A stretch of 64,000 nt of DNA from JBDSGC01 sp046594105 (GTDB lineage: Bacteria > Acidobacteriota > Thermoanaerobaculia > Gp7-AA8): positions 14,281 to 78,280 of the forward strand of contig JBKJQB010000010.1 of the NCBI GenBank assembly GCA_046594105.1, read 5' to 3'. The notes beneath the pieces are model-generated. The model saw nothing but the letters and a program-made list of their open reading frames with translations, searched no databases and was not told where the DNA came from. Positions within the stretch are counted from its first letter, which is position 1. Each line of letters begins with the position of its first letter. Positions 16,173-26,500 of this stretch are shown piece by piece. A program made the position numbers and the translations under genes.

Positions 16173-19100
16173 ATGCGCCGGTTCACGAAAGTCTTTGCCG
16201 TGAGCACCTTTCTGTTTGCCGGTTTCGCTTCGTCGGTCCACGCTCAGTCCGCGGACCTCCTCGTCTCGAAAAGCGGACCGGCCAGCGCGAATGCCGGGAC
16301 CAACGTTCCCTACAGCGTCTCGGTGATGAATCTTGGACCCGACAACGCGACATCGATCACCCTCACCGATCCCATCCCGGCCGGCATGACCTTCGTTTCG
16401 GTCACCCAGAACGGTGGCCCCGCGTTCTCGTGCACCTTCCCAGCGGTCGGCGCCGGGGGCACGGTCAGCTGCACCGCGGGAACCCTGACCTCAGGCTCTA
16501 CAGCAACTTTCACGTTCGTCTTTCAGATCTCCCTGATGACGCCTCCCGGCACCATTTTCACCAATACCGCTACCGTGATGACGGCGACCTTGGACCCCAA
16601 CAGCGAGAACAACTCGAGCATCGCCTCCACCCAGACGCCGCCACCGCCCCAGAGTGATCTCTACGTCAGCAAGAGCGGACCGGCAAGCGCAGGTCCGAAT
16701 ACCAACGTGACCTACCTGATCACCGCAGGGAACGCCGGTCCCGACACGGCGATGAGCGTATCCCTGCAGGACACGCTTCCCGGGAACATGACCTTCGTCT
16801 CCCTGACCCAGACTTCAGGGCCGGCGTTCATCTGTTCAAAACCAGCGGTCAACTCCGGAGGAACGGTCACCTGCACCATCGCGTCGCTCAACGCCGGCGT
16901 CAGCGCCTCGTTCAGCCTGGTCACCCAGGTTCCAACAGGCACCCCATCGGGTACCTCCTACGCGAACAACGCGAGCATCTCTTCCGCGACCGCGGACCCG
17001 AATGCGGAGAACCAAGTCTCCGGTAGCATCACCGTCGTCGTGGTGGCCGACGTTTCTGCTACCAAGACCGCGTCCCCGACGGCGACTGCTGGGGGAACGG
17101 TCACCTATGTCGTCACGGCCACGAACGGCGGCCCTGATCAGGCGAACAATGTGGCTCTTCAGGATCCCCTGCCCGGTGGGGTGACCTTTGTGTCCGCAAC
17201 CCAGAACAGCGGTCCGGCCGGAGGGTGCAGCACCAACACGACCGGCGGGACCACCACCGTCTTCTGCTCCATCAGCGCTCTGGCATCGGGTGCCAGCGCA
17301 CAGTTCACAATCGTCGGGACCATTCCTTCGACTGCAACCGGCACGCTCAACAACACCGTGACCGTCTCCACCGACAGCTACGATTCGAATCTGGCCAACA
17401 ACAGCGCCACTGCTTCCACAGCGGTCACCACATCCGCAGACCTCGCGGTCACCAAAAGCGCACCGGCAACCGCAGTCACCGGAGCGAACGTCACCTATAC
17501 GATTTCCCTCACGAACAACGGTCCCTCCTCCGCGAGCACGGTGTCGCTGAGCGATGTCCTCCCAGCCGCAACGACGTTCGTCTCCTCCACTCAGAACAGT
17601 GGGCCGGCCTTCACTTGCAGCACTCCCTCTCCCGGGGCCAGCGGCTCCATCACCTGCACCGCGGCGACCCTGGTGTCGGGAACGACAGCGACCTTCAGTT
17701 TCGTGGTCCAGATCGCCGCCTCCACGCCGGCGGGCAGCGTCATCAGCAACACCGCGAGTGTTTCCTCCTCCACTTCCGATCCAAACGCCGGAAACAACAG
17801 CGCTACCGCCTCGACGACCACCAGCGTCTCTTCGGACGTCTCGGTAAACAAGACCAGCCCGGCCACCTCCGCGGCAGGATCCAACATCACCTACACCATC
17901 ACGGTGACCAACGGCGGCCCATCCACCGCCACCACGTTGTCTCTCAGTGATCCACTGCCAGCGAACGTCACCTTCGTCTCGGAGTCGCAGACCAGCGGTC
18001 CGGCATTTGTCTGCGCGACACCAGGCATCGGTGCCACCGGGACGATCACCTGCACTGCCGCCACCCTCGCCCCCGGCGCATCGTCCGTGTTCAGCCTGGT
18101 GGTGAAGCTCGACCCAGCAGTCGCCAGCGGAACCACAACCTCGAATACGGCGGCCATCAGCTCAGGCAGTGCCGACTCCAATCCTGCCAACAACTCTTCG
18201 ACCACAACGGTCACGGCCAGCCAGTCGGCCGATCTCTCGGTCTCGAAGACGGGATCGGCCACGGTGACTGCCGGCTCGAACATCACCTACAGCGTGTCCC
18301 TGACGAACAATGGTCCCTCGAACGCGGCCACGGTCTCGCTCAGCGACGCCATCCCCGCCAATACCACGTTTGTCTCCGCAGCGCCCACCAGTGGCCCCGT
18401 TTCCGGTCCAGCCTTCACCTGCACGTCGCCTGCGGTCGGCGGGACGGGCACGATCGTCTGCAGCGCCCCCTCGTTGATTGCCGGCGGCTCGGTCGTTTTC
18501 AGCATCGTCGTGAAGACCTCACCGGGGGCCAACGGCACGGTCATCTCGAACACCGCTTCGGCGGCCTCAGCGACGCCGGACCCGGTCCCGGCAAACAACA
18601 GCTCGACGTTCGGCACCTCTGCCGGCGCCGTGGCCGATCTTGCCATCGTCAAGACAGCGCCGGCCACAGCGATCGCCGGCAGCAACCTCACCTACTCCGT
18701 GACCTTGACCAATAACGGCCCGTCCGATGCGGCAGGGGTCACCTTCACCGATGCAATCCCCGCGAACGCCACCTTCTTCTCCGAGGCGCAGACCAGCGGG
18801 CCGGCGTTCACCTGCACACTCCCCGCAGCCGGCGGTTCCGGAACGATTTCGTGTACCTCGCCGATCCTGGCGACTGGAGCTTCTGCGATCTTCAGCATCG
18901 TCGTTCGCAGCAGTCCTGCAGCACCGAGCGGCACCGTGATCAGCAACACGGTGACCACTTCATCAGTCAGTACAGACTCCACTCCAGCGAACAACACCTC
19001 GACGGCGACGACCACCGTGTCGACCTCCGCCGACCTCGGAATCACCAAGACCGGACCGGCGAGCGCCGGGGCTGGAAGTGACATTTCTTACGCGCTCACG

Positions 19101-19508
19101 CTCACGAACTTCGGCCCGTCCGACGCGGCGGCCGTGTCGCTGACGGACACCCTGCCGGCGAACGCAACCTTCGTTTCCGCAACCCAAACCGGCGGCCCTG
19201 CCTTCAGCTGCACCACCCCCGCACCGGGCGGAACGGGATTGGTCCTGTGTACCGCCCCCTCGCTGTCCGCCAGCTCGGTGGCCACATTCAACGTGGTGAT
19301 TCGTCTCCCCATCAACACACCGGTCGGCACGGTCATCACCAACAGCGCATCGGTCTCCTCGACGACGGCCGACGCCAATCCGGCGAACAACACGGCGAGC
19401 ATCTCCACCACCTCGTCCACAGCGATTCCAACCCTTTCGCCTCTCACACTGGTTCTTCTCGGACTCGGCCTGGCCGCCGTGGCCGCCGTGGTTCTGCGCG
19501 GGAACTGA
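16173..19508 (+). CDS. Large DUF11-repeat surface protein with IPTL-type sorting tail
   Basis: The 1111-residue precursor has a signal peptide (FTKVFAVSTFLFAGFASSVHA) and then eight tandem DUF11 repeats of about 132 residues. Each opens with a form of ADLSVSKTGPATAxAGSNxTYxV and contains TNNGPSxAxxVSLSDxLP, TFVSxTQxSGPAFxC and DPNPANNSS. The C-terminus IPTLSPLTLVLLGLGLAAVA, then a short basic end, is an IPTL-type exosortase signal, so the protein is probably processed by an exosortase and attached or released at the outer surface; no exosortase gene is in the window. I choose the ATG at 16173 because GAGGAG ends six bases before it. Confidence 0.88.
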   Translation: MRRFTKVFAVSTFLFAGFASSVHAQSADLLVSKSGPASANAGTNVPYSVSVMNLGPDNATSITLTDPIPAGMTFVSVTQNGGPAFSCTFPAVGAGGTVSCTAGTLTSGSTATFTFVFQISLMTPPGTIFTNTATVMTATLDPNSENNSSIASTQTPPPPQSDLYVSKSGPASAGPNTNVTYLITAGNAGPDTAMSVSLQDTLPGNMTFVSLTQTSGPAFICSKPAVNSGGTVTCTIASLNAGVSASFSLVTQVPTGTPSGTSYANNASISSATADPNAENQVSGSITVVVVADVSATKTASPTATAGGTVTYVVTATNGGPDQANNVALQDPLPGGVTFVSATQNSGPAGGCSTNTTGGTTTVFCSISALASGASAQFTIVGTIPSTATGTLNNTVTVSTDSYDSNLANNSATASTAVTTSADLAVTKSAPATAVTGANVTYTISLTNNGPSSASTVSLSDVLPAATTFVSSTQNSGPAFTCSTPSPGASGSITCTAATLVSGTTATFSFVVQIAASTPAGSVISNTASVSSSTSDPNAGNNSATASTTTSVSSDVSVNKTSPATSAAGSNITYTITVTNGGPSTATTLSLSDPLPANVTFVSESQTSGPAFVCATPGIGATGTITCTAATLAPGASSVFSLVVKLDPAVASGTTTSNTAAISSGSADSNPANNSSTTTVTASQSADLSVSKTGSATVTAGSNITYSVSLTNNGPSNAATVSLSDAIPANTTFVSAAPTSGPVSGPAFTCTSPAVGGTGTIVCSAPSLIAGGSVVFSIVVKTSPGANGTVISNTASAASATPDPVPANNSSTFGTSAGAVADLAIVKTAPATAIAGSNLTYSVTLTNNGPSDAAGVTFTDAIPANATFFSEAQTSGPAFTCTLPAAGGSGTISCTSPILATGASAIFSIVVRSSPAAPSGTVISNTVTTSSVSTDSTPANNTSTATTTVSTSADLGITKTGPASAGAGSDISYALTLTNFGPSDAAAVSLTDTLPANATFVSATQTGGPAFSCTTPAPGGTGLVLCTAPSLSASSVATFNVVIRLPINTPVGTVITNSASVSSTTADANPANNTASISTTSSTAIPTLSPLTLVLLGLGLAAVAAVVLRGN

Positions 19509-19541
19509 CGCGCAGAACCATAGACTGATCGTGGGCAACGA

Positions 19542-20552
19542 ATGACCATCATCCGAGTCACCGTCCTGAGCGGAGATGCCATCCGTCAGGGAGGCGTAGA
19601 GCTAATCGATGGATGGAGCTCCGACGGCGCGGAGAAGTTGTGGGTCGATATCCAGGAGCCGACGGAGGCCGATCTCGAAGCGCTCCTGGAAAAGCGTTTC
19701 GGCTTCCACGAGCTGGCGGCGGAAGACAGCATGTCCACCACCACCCTGCCGAAATACGACCGCTTCAAGAACTACGACTTCTTCATCTTCCGCGCGGTCG
19801 ACGTCAATCTCAACGACCACGGTTCGCAGACGTACAAGCTGGCTGCGTTTCTCGCAGCCAATTTTCTCTTCACGGTTCACCGCGAGCCGATGCTCGCAGT
19901 CGACGACGTGACGAAACGACTTCCGGCCGACCGGCGGATTCTTGGCAACGGAACGGATTTTCTGCTCTACGCCATCGTGGACCAGATGGTGGATGCGCAT
20001 TTTCCTCTGCTGGAGCGAATCGAAGAGTGCGTCGACACACTGCAGGAAACCATTTTCCAGTCCGCCAGGCCCGAGCATCTCGATGAGTTGCTCCACCTCA
20101 AGCGCGACATCAACGTCCTCCGACGCCAATCGATGCCCCAGCGCGAGCTGCTCAATCAGCTCTCACGCGGCGATGCGCAGTTCATCGCCAGCGATCACCT
20201 CATCTATTTTCGAGACCTGTACGACCACATGTTCCGGATCAGCGAAACCATCGATGTGGAGCGCGACATGATGGCCGGCACCATGGAGGCCTACCTCTCC
20301 GTGGTGGCCAACCGGACCAACGAGATCATGAAGGTGCTGACCGTCTTCTCCGCGATTATGCTGCCGCTGACGCTCATCGCCGGCGTCTACGGGATGAACT
20401 TCGCCCTCCTTCCCGAGTTGCACTGGCGCTTTGGATACTGGTACGCCCTTGGCCTGATGGCCACCACGGCCAGCTTCATGCTCTTCTGGTTCTGGCGGCG
20501 CGGATGGATTGGACAGGGCACCTCAGAATCGACGTTTCGGAAACGCCCCTGA
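19542..20552 (+). CDS. corA: CorA-family divalent cation transporter
   Basis: The 336-residue protein has a cytoplasmic N-terminal funnel domain and two C-terminal TM segments. The first TM ends in the signature YGMNF, the pore GMN motif, and the conserved stretch KVLTVFSAIMLPLTLIAGVYGMN is typical. CorA pentamers import Mg2+ and sometimes Co2+ or Ni2+. It starts 33 bases after the DUF11 gene with no terminator between, so read-through is possible. The ribosome binding site is weak. No gene is visible in the 170 bases downstream. Confidence 0.95.
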   Translation: MTIIRVTVLSGDAIRQGGVELIDGWSSDGAEKLWVDIQEPTEADLEALLEKRFGFHELAAEDSMSTTTLPKYDRFKNYDFFIFRAVDVNLNDHGSQTYKLAAFLAANFLFTVHREPMLAVDDVTKRLPADRRILGNGTDFLLYAIVDQMVDAHFPLLERIEECVDTLQETIFQSARPEHLDELLHLKRDINVLRRQSMPQRELLNQLSRGDAQFIASDHLIYFRDLYDHMFRISETIDVERDMMAGTMEAYLSVVANRTNEIMKVLTVFSAIMLPLTLIAGVYGMNFALLPELHWRFGYWYALGLMATTASFMLFWFWRRGWIGQGTSESTFRKRP

Positions 20553-20724
20553 TCGCCGGATGGGATTTGAGCGACCTGCGGAACCTGCCGCGAAGTCAGG
20601 GGCAACCTTTCGACGACTGGAACAACTTCGTAACGCCACCCCGGCATGACTCACGATAAAAAGCTGATCGGGACTCTCTTCCTATCCCGCCAACGCCCCG
20701 CCCGCTATTTGAGAGGATTCCGCC

Positions 20725-22245
20725 ATCATTTCTGACCCGTTCATCCAGAGACTCCAGCCGGAGGCACCAGCGCGTCAGAAGAGGGCGAGCGGCCCGCGAT
20801 CGTCCCGGCCATGGCCGATCTTCCTCGCGCTCGCAGCCCTCGCCTGCGGCTGCACCACGGTCCGTTCCCGAGTCGACCAGGCTCGCCAGCCGGATGCGGG
20901 GAGCACTTCCTCCTCTCCCGCCCAGCCTTGGATACTACCGGCCGGCGCGCTTCCCCCACGCCACTCTTATCCATCGACAACCGCGCAACTCCCTGCCGGT
21001 CTGAAACCGGGGATGCCGGTCTCTCTCGCGCAGATCGTCGATGTCGCGCTGGCCAACAATCCGTCGACCCGGATCGCCTGGCTGCAGGCGCGCGCGGCGC
21101 AGGAGGAGGTGGGCAGCCGGCGCGCGGCGTGGCTGCCCGAAGTCGACCTCAACGGATCGCTGGTCCGTTCACGATCTGCTGCGCAGCCCGGCCGCCCGAG
21201 CACCACCCAGACCACCTTCGGTCCGTCGGTCGCCCTCAGTCTGCTGCTGTTCGATTTCGGTGGCCGGACCGCTCAGGTCGACGAGGCGCGTGCGGCGTTG
21301 ATCTCGGCGAATCTTCTTCACAATCAGAGCATCCAGGACGTCCTCCTTCGTGCGGAAACCGCGTACTACCGCGTGCTCGATGGCATCGCCCTTCTGGCCG
21401 CTCAGGATTCCACCATCAAGGAACGCCAGGCGTTTCTCGATGCGGCGGAAGCGCGGCACCGCGCCGGTGTCTCCACCATCGCCGACGTTCTGCAGGCGCG
21501 GACCGCGCTCTCCCAGGCGATGCTTGCTCGGGAGACGATCGAAGGGAATCTGCGAACCGCCGAGGGCCAGCTGGCTGCGGCGATGGGCCTATCGCCTGCT
21601 GTCCGCTTCGAGCTCGGAAGTCTGCCGCTGGAAGTCCCGGCCCTTGAGATCGAAAGCGCAGTGGAAGAACTCCTTGGGAACGCCGCGGTCAAGCGTCCCA
21701 ACCTCAATGCGGCGCGGGCCGACGTCATGGCCGCCGAGGCCCGCTTGAAGGAAGTGCGCGCGCAAGGCCTGCCCTCCGTCAGTCTTTCCACTTCCGCCGG
21801 TCGTGTGTCCACTGGTGGCTCCGCCTCCGGCAGTCTGGGATATTCAGCCGGTGTCTTCGTTCGCTGGCCAATTTTCAGCGGCTTCCGGAACACCTACGAC
21901 CTTCGTCAGGCTCAACTCCGTGTGGAAGCACAACGCGAGAATGCGCGGCGTGTGGAACAGGATGTGAGTCTCGAGGTGTGGACCAGCTATCACGCTCTGC
22001 AGACCGCGTCCCAGCGGCTGGTCACGGTGCGCGACCTGCTCAAAAGCGCGCAGGAATCCGTGGATGTCGCCTCGGGACGGTATCGCGCCGGCGTGGGAAG
22101 CGTGATCGACCTGCTCACTGCGGAGGCCGCACTGGAAACTGCTCGCGCTGAGGAAGTCCGGGCGCGGACCGACTGGTTTCTCTCCCTGGCCCGGCTTGCT
22201 CACGACACCGGGACACTCACTCCCGATACCATCCAAGGAAAATGA
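20725..22245 (+). CDS. TolC-family outer-membrane efflux lipoprotein (non-AUG start likely)
   Basis: The TolC body (AQIVDVALANNPSTRIA, repeated OEP halves, end at 22245) is clear. The first in-frame ATG is at 21013, but the frame is open back to the TGA at 20710 and encodes a lipoprotein-like leader: a basic region (RQKRASGPRSSRP), a hydrophobic core WPIFLALAALACGC, then TTVRSRVDQA. No ATG, GTG or TTG occurs in frame between 20710 and 21013. GAGAGG at 20711-20716 is eight bases before an ATC at 20725 and eleven before an ATT at 20728, so translation probably starts at one of these. The protein forms the outer-membrane channel for the pump encoded downstream. Confidence 0.85.
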   Translation: MISDPFIQRLQPEAPARQKRASGPRSSRPWPIFLALAALACGCTTVRSRVDQARQPDAGSTSSSPAQPWILPAGALPPRHSYPSTTAQLPAGLKPGMPVSLAQIVDVALANNPSTRIAWLQARAAQEEVGSRRAAWLPEVDLNGSLVRSRSAAQPGRPSTTQTTFGPSVALSLLLFDFGGRTAQVDEARAALISANLLHNQSIQDVLLRAETAYYRVLDGIALLAAQDSTIKERQAFLDAAEARHRAGVSTIADVLQARTALSQAMLARETIEGNLRTAEGQLAAAMGLSPAVRFELGSLPLEVPALEIESAVEELLGNAAVKRPNLNAARADVMAAEARLKEVRAQGLPSVSLSTSAGRVSTGGSASGSLGYSAGVFVRWPIFSGFRNTYDLRQAQLRVEAQRENARRVEQDVSLEVWTSYHALQTASQRLVTVRDLLKSAQESVDVASGRYRAGVGSVIDLLTAEAALETARAEEVRARTDWFLSLARLAHDTGTLTPDTIQGK

Positions 22246-23411
22246 ACGCGATGAGATTCATCGGTCCGCTGATTTCCGAGCCCAGCCCGTCCTCGGAATC
22301 GAATCCCAGGTTCCCTGCCCGACACTCGTTCCTGCTGATGGGAGCCGCCCTGGGGAGCCTGATCCTATCGGCCTGCGACAAGCCGAAGCCCAAGCCGCCA
22401 GAGGAACGCGTTCCGGTGACGGTGGCGGTGGCCCAGATGCGGGACGTCCCCCTGCAGATCCGGGTGATCGGCAGCGTGCAGGCCATCTCTACGGTGGCCG
22501 TGCGAGCACAGGTTGGTGGCCAGCTGACCCAGGTTCACTTCCGCGAAGGGCAGGATGTCCGCAGGGGACAGCCGCTGTTCACCATCGATTCGCGCCCGTA
22601 CCGATCGGCGCTGGCCGCAGCAGAGGCGAATCTTGCACGCGATCAGGCGCAGTTGCGGAACGCCGAATCGGAAGCCTCCCGTTACGCGGGACTGGTCAAG
22701 AAGGACTACGTCACGCGGGAGGAGTACGAAAAGATCACCACCGGCGCTGAAGCCGCGCGGGCCGTGGTGGCGGCCGATCGGGCAGCCATTGAAAACGCCC
22801 GTCTGCAACTCTCCTACTCCGACATCCGATCGCCCATCGACGGACGCACCGGCAGCCTGCAGCTTCAGGCTGGAAACCTCGTTCGCGCCAACGACGCCAA
22901 TCCCCTGGTCACCATCCTCCAGATCGCTCCCGTCTACGTCGACTTCGCGGTGCCGGAATCGCAGCTCGGCGACCTTCGCTCGCGAGGCCTGGGGAACGTA
23001 CCGGTGACCGCCTCTCCGCAGGGGAGCGGAAAGGTGGTCGATGGCGGTCACCTGACCTTCGTCGACAACGCCGTCGACACGGCCACCGGCACCATTCATG
23101 TGAAAGCGACGTTCCCCAATCAGGATCGCTCTCTGTGGCCTGGTCAGTTTGTGAATGTAGCCATGACTCTGTCCAGTCGCGCAAACGCGGTGCTCATCCC
23201 CTCGCAGGCTGTGCAGTCGGGTCAGAAGGGACAATATGTTTACGTCGTCATGGAGGGCGGAAGCGTCGAGATGCGTTCCGTCTCTGTGTTTCGCGCCGTC
23301 GATCAGGAGTCGATCATCGATCACGGGGTGTCGGCCGGCGAACGCGTGGTCACGGACGGCCAGTTACGCCTTTCGCCGAAGAGCAAAGTCGACATCAAGG
23401 GCGGGGCGTGA
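22242..23411 (+). CDS. RND efflux periplasmic adaptor (membrane fusion protein)
   Basis: The 389-residue lipoprotein has lipobox LSAC after a hydrophobic core (LMGAALGSLILSAC). It shows the HlyD/AcrA layout: a barrel-sandwich start (VRAQVGGQLTQVHFREGQDVRRGQPLFTID), an alpha-hairpin (RSALAAAEANLARDQAQL) and the returning lipoyl half (IRSPIDGRTGSLQLQAGNLV). It bridges the inner-membrane pump and the outer-membrane channel. The ATG at 22242 overlaps the stop of the channel gene (ATGA), so the two are translationally coupled; an in-frame ATG at 22251 is an alternative. Confidence 0.94.
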   Translation: MNAMRFIGPLISEPSPSSESNPRFPARHSFLLMGAALGSLILSACDKPKPKPPEERVPVTVAVAQMRDVPLQIRVIGSVQAISTVAVRAQVGGQLTQVHFREGQDVRRGQPLFTIDSRPYRSALAAAEANLARDQAQLRNAESEASRYAGLVKKDYVTREEYEKITTGAEAARAVVAADRAAIENARLQLSYSDIRSPIDGRTGSLQLQAGNLVRANDANPLVTILQIAPVYVDFAVPESQLGDLRSRGLGNVPVTASPQGSGKVVDGGHLTFVDNAVDTATGTIHVKATFPNQDRSLWPGQFVNVAMTLSSRANAVLIPSQAVQSGQKGQYVYVVMEGGSVEMRSVSVFRAVDQESIIDHGVSAGERVVTDGQLRLSPKSKVDIKGGA

Positions 23412-23502
23412 GCGGGGCGCAGCAAACAGCAGCGACCTTTGAAGCGAGGTTTCCCCGCGCAGAAGACTCCACGCCGTGCCACTGCATCCTGAGGGCGGCG
23501 TC

Positions 23503-26500
23503 ATGAACATCTCCGCGTTCTTCATCAAACGCCCGGTCATGACCACGCTGGTGATGCTGGCCATCATCGTCTTCGGCGTGATGGCATATCACCAGCTGCC
23601 GGTGAGCGATCTGCCCAATGTCGACTTCCCGACCATTCAGGTCTCGGCCTCGCTGCCCGGCGCCAGTCCGGAGACGATGGCGGCATCGGTGGCCACTCCG
23701 CTGGAGCGGCAGTTCTCGACCATCGCCGGGCTGGACTCCATGAACTCCGCCTCCGCGCTGGGGACGACCTCCATCACCCTGCAGTTCAATCTCTCCCGGG
23801 ACCTCGATGCCGCTGCCCAGGACGTGCAGGCCGCCATCGCAGCCGCTGCCAGGCAGCTGCCGCCGAACATGCCCTCGCCTCCTTCCTACAACAAGGTCAA
23901 TCCCGCGGACTCGCCGGTGATTTACCTTGCCCTGACCTCGGACACGCTACCGCTCTACCAGCTCGACGAGTACGCCGAAACGATGATGGCGCAGCGGATC
24001 TCCACCATCCAGGGCGTCGCTCAGGTGCAGGTGTACGGTGCGCAGAAATACGCGGTGCGGGTGCAGCTCGATCCGCGCGAGATCGCCACCCGTGGCATCG
24101 GGATCGATGAGGTTGCCGCCGCACTGCGCAGCAGCAACGTCAACCTGCCCACCGGCGTGCTCAATGGTCCCTACACTGCGTATACCGTTCAGGCCAACGG
24201 TCAGCTTTTCCGGGCCGAGGACTACCGGCGCATCACGGTGGCCTATCGCAACGGCGCACCGGTCCATCTCGGAGAGCTGGGCCGCGTGCTCGACGACGTG
24301 GAGAACGACCAGACCGCCGCCTGGTTCCGCGACAAACGCGGCTTCGTGCTTGCGGTGCAGAAGCAGCCCGGCACCAACGCGGTCGAGGTCTCCGACCGCG
24401 TGCGAGCGCTTCTGCCGACCTTCCGCAGGGAGTTGCCGGCGTCGGTCCACCTGGACATTCACCGCGACCGCGCCGAGTCCATCCGAGCCTCGGTGGGAGA
24501 CGTGAAGTTCACACTCGTCCTGACGCTCTTCCTGGTGATCCTGGTGATCTTCCTCTTCCTTCGGAACGTCTCCGCCACGGTGATTCCCAGCCTGGCCCTG
24601 CCACTGTCAATCGTGGCCACCTTCGGGGTGATGTACCTATTCGATTACTCGCTCGACAACCTCTCGCTGATGGCACTGACACTCTCGGTAGGCTTCGTGG
24701 TCGACGACGCCATCGTCATGCTCGAGAACATCGTTCGGCACATGGAGATGGGCGAGCCACCTCTGACTGCGGCATTGAACGGGTCGAAGGAAATCGGATT
24801 CACCATCATCTCCATGACCATCTCCCTCGCCGCGGTGTTCATCCCCATCCTGTTCATGGGCGGGATTCTGGGGCGGCTGTTTCACGAGTTTGCGGTAACC
24901 ATCGGCGCCGCGATTCTGGTTTCCGGCTTCGTCTCGCTTTCGCTCACACCGCTGCTGGCGGCGAAGTTTCTGCGCCCACCCGGGAAGGAGCAGCACGGAC
25001 GCCTCTACCAGAGCACCGAGCGATTCTTCGACTGGATGCTGCACAGCTACGAGCGCGGCCTGAAGACGGCCCTGCGCTTCCGCGCCCTGACCATGCTGAT
25101 CTCCGCGATCATCCTGGCGGCGACCGTGTGGTTGTTCACGGCCGTACCCAAAGGCTTCATTCCGAACGAGGATGCCAGCGAGGTGCGCATCAGCCTGGAA
25201 GCCGCGCAGGGGATCTCCTTCCCCGATCTGGTGCGCCATCAGCTGCAGGCCATGGCCATCGTCATCCGGGACCCGAACGTGGCCACGTTCTTCTCCTTTG
25301 CCGGAGGCCGCGGCGGCGCGTCCAATACGGGCCTCATCTCGCTGCGTCTGGTGCCGAGATCGAAGCGCGTCTCCATCGATCAGGTGATCGCCGGACTACG
25401 GCCGAAGCTCAACGCCATTCCTGGACTGAGGGTCACCCTGCAGAACCCGCCGCCCATCCGGCTGGGCGGCCGGCAAGCCAATTCGCAATATCAGTACACG
25501 CTGCAATCGTCCGACACTGCAGCGCTGTATCCCGCCGGTCAGGAGATGCTCGACAGGATGCGCAAGCTCCCCGGCTTCGAGGACGTCAGTACCGATCTGC
25601 TGCTGCGCAACCCCACCGTCGGAGTGAACATCGATCGCGACCGGATCGCCGCTCTGGGGTTGAACATGCAGCAGGTCCAGGACGCCCTGTTCTCTGCGTA
25701 CGGCACTCGCCAGATCTCCACCATCTACGCGCCCACCAACGCGTACGCGGTCATCATGGAGCTCGATCCGAAATACCAGACCGGTCCGCAGGCCCTGTCC
25801 ATGCTCTACGTCCGCGCGCCCTCTGGCGAGATGATCCCGCTGTCCACTCTGGCGAAGTTCGTCCCCACCTACGGACCCACCTCGGTCAACCACTCCGGGC
25901 AGCTGCCGTCGGTGACCATCTCCTTCAACCTCAAGCCCGGAGTGTCCCTCGGCGAGGCCGTGGACGCCGTCAACAAGACCGCAAAGGCGACGCTCCCGTC
26001 TTCCGTCACCACGGCGTTCCAGGGCACCGCTCAGGCCTTCCAGTCCTCACTCCAGGGACTGGGACTGCTGCTGCTCATCGCCATCGCGGTCATCTACCTG
26101 GTCCTGGGCATCCTCTACGAAAGCTTCATCCATCCGCTGACCATTCTCTCGGCGCTGCCCTTTGCGGGATTCGGGGCGTTGCTCACGCTGATGATCTTCC
26201 GCGTCGATCTCTCGATCTACGCCTTCGTCGGAATCATCATGCTGGTGGGGCTGGTCAAGAAAAACGGGATCATGATGGTCGACTTCGCCATCGAAGCCGA
26301 GAAGAACGGCGCGTCGCCGGAACAGGCGATTTACGAAGCCTGCGTGGTGCGCTTCCGTCCGATCATGATGACCACCATGGCCGCTCTCATGGGCACCCTG
26401 CCGATCGCCGTGGGGTTTGGCGCTGGCGCGGAATCGCGCCGACCCCTGGGCCTCGCCGTCGTCGGGGGCCTGCTGTTCTCACAGACTCTCACCCTGTACG

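Noticed and set aside
16251..19420. DNA-level tandem repeat as a CRISPR or satellite
   Set aside because: The periodicity is explained by protein-coding DUF11 repeats that keep the reading frame.
20546..20606. GCCCCTGA/TCAGGGGC inverted repeat after corA as a terminator
   Set aside because: The arms are only eight bases with a loop of about 45 bases and no T-run.
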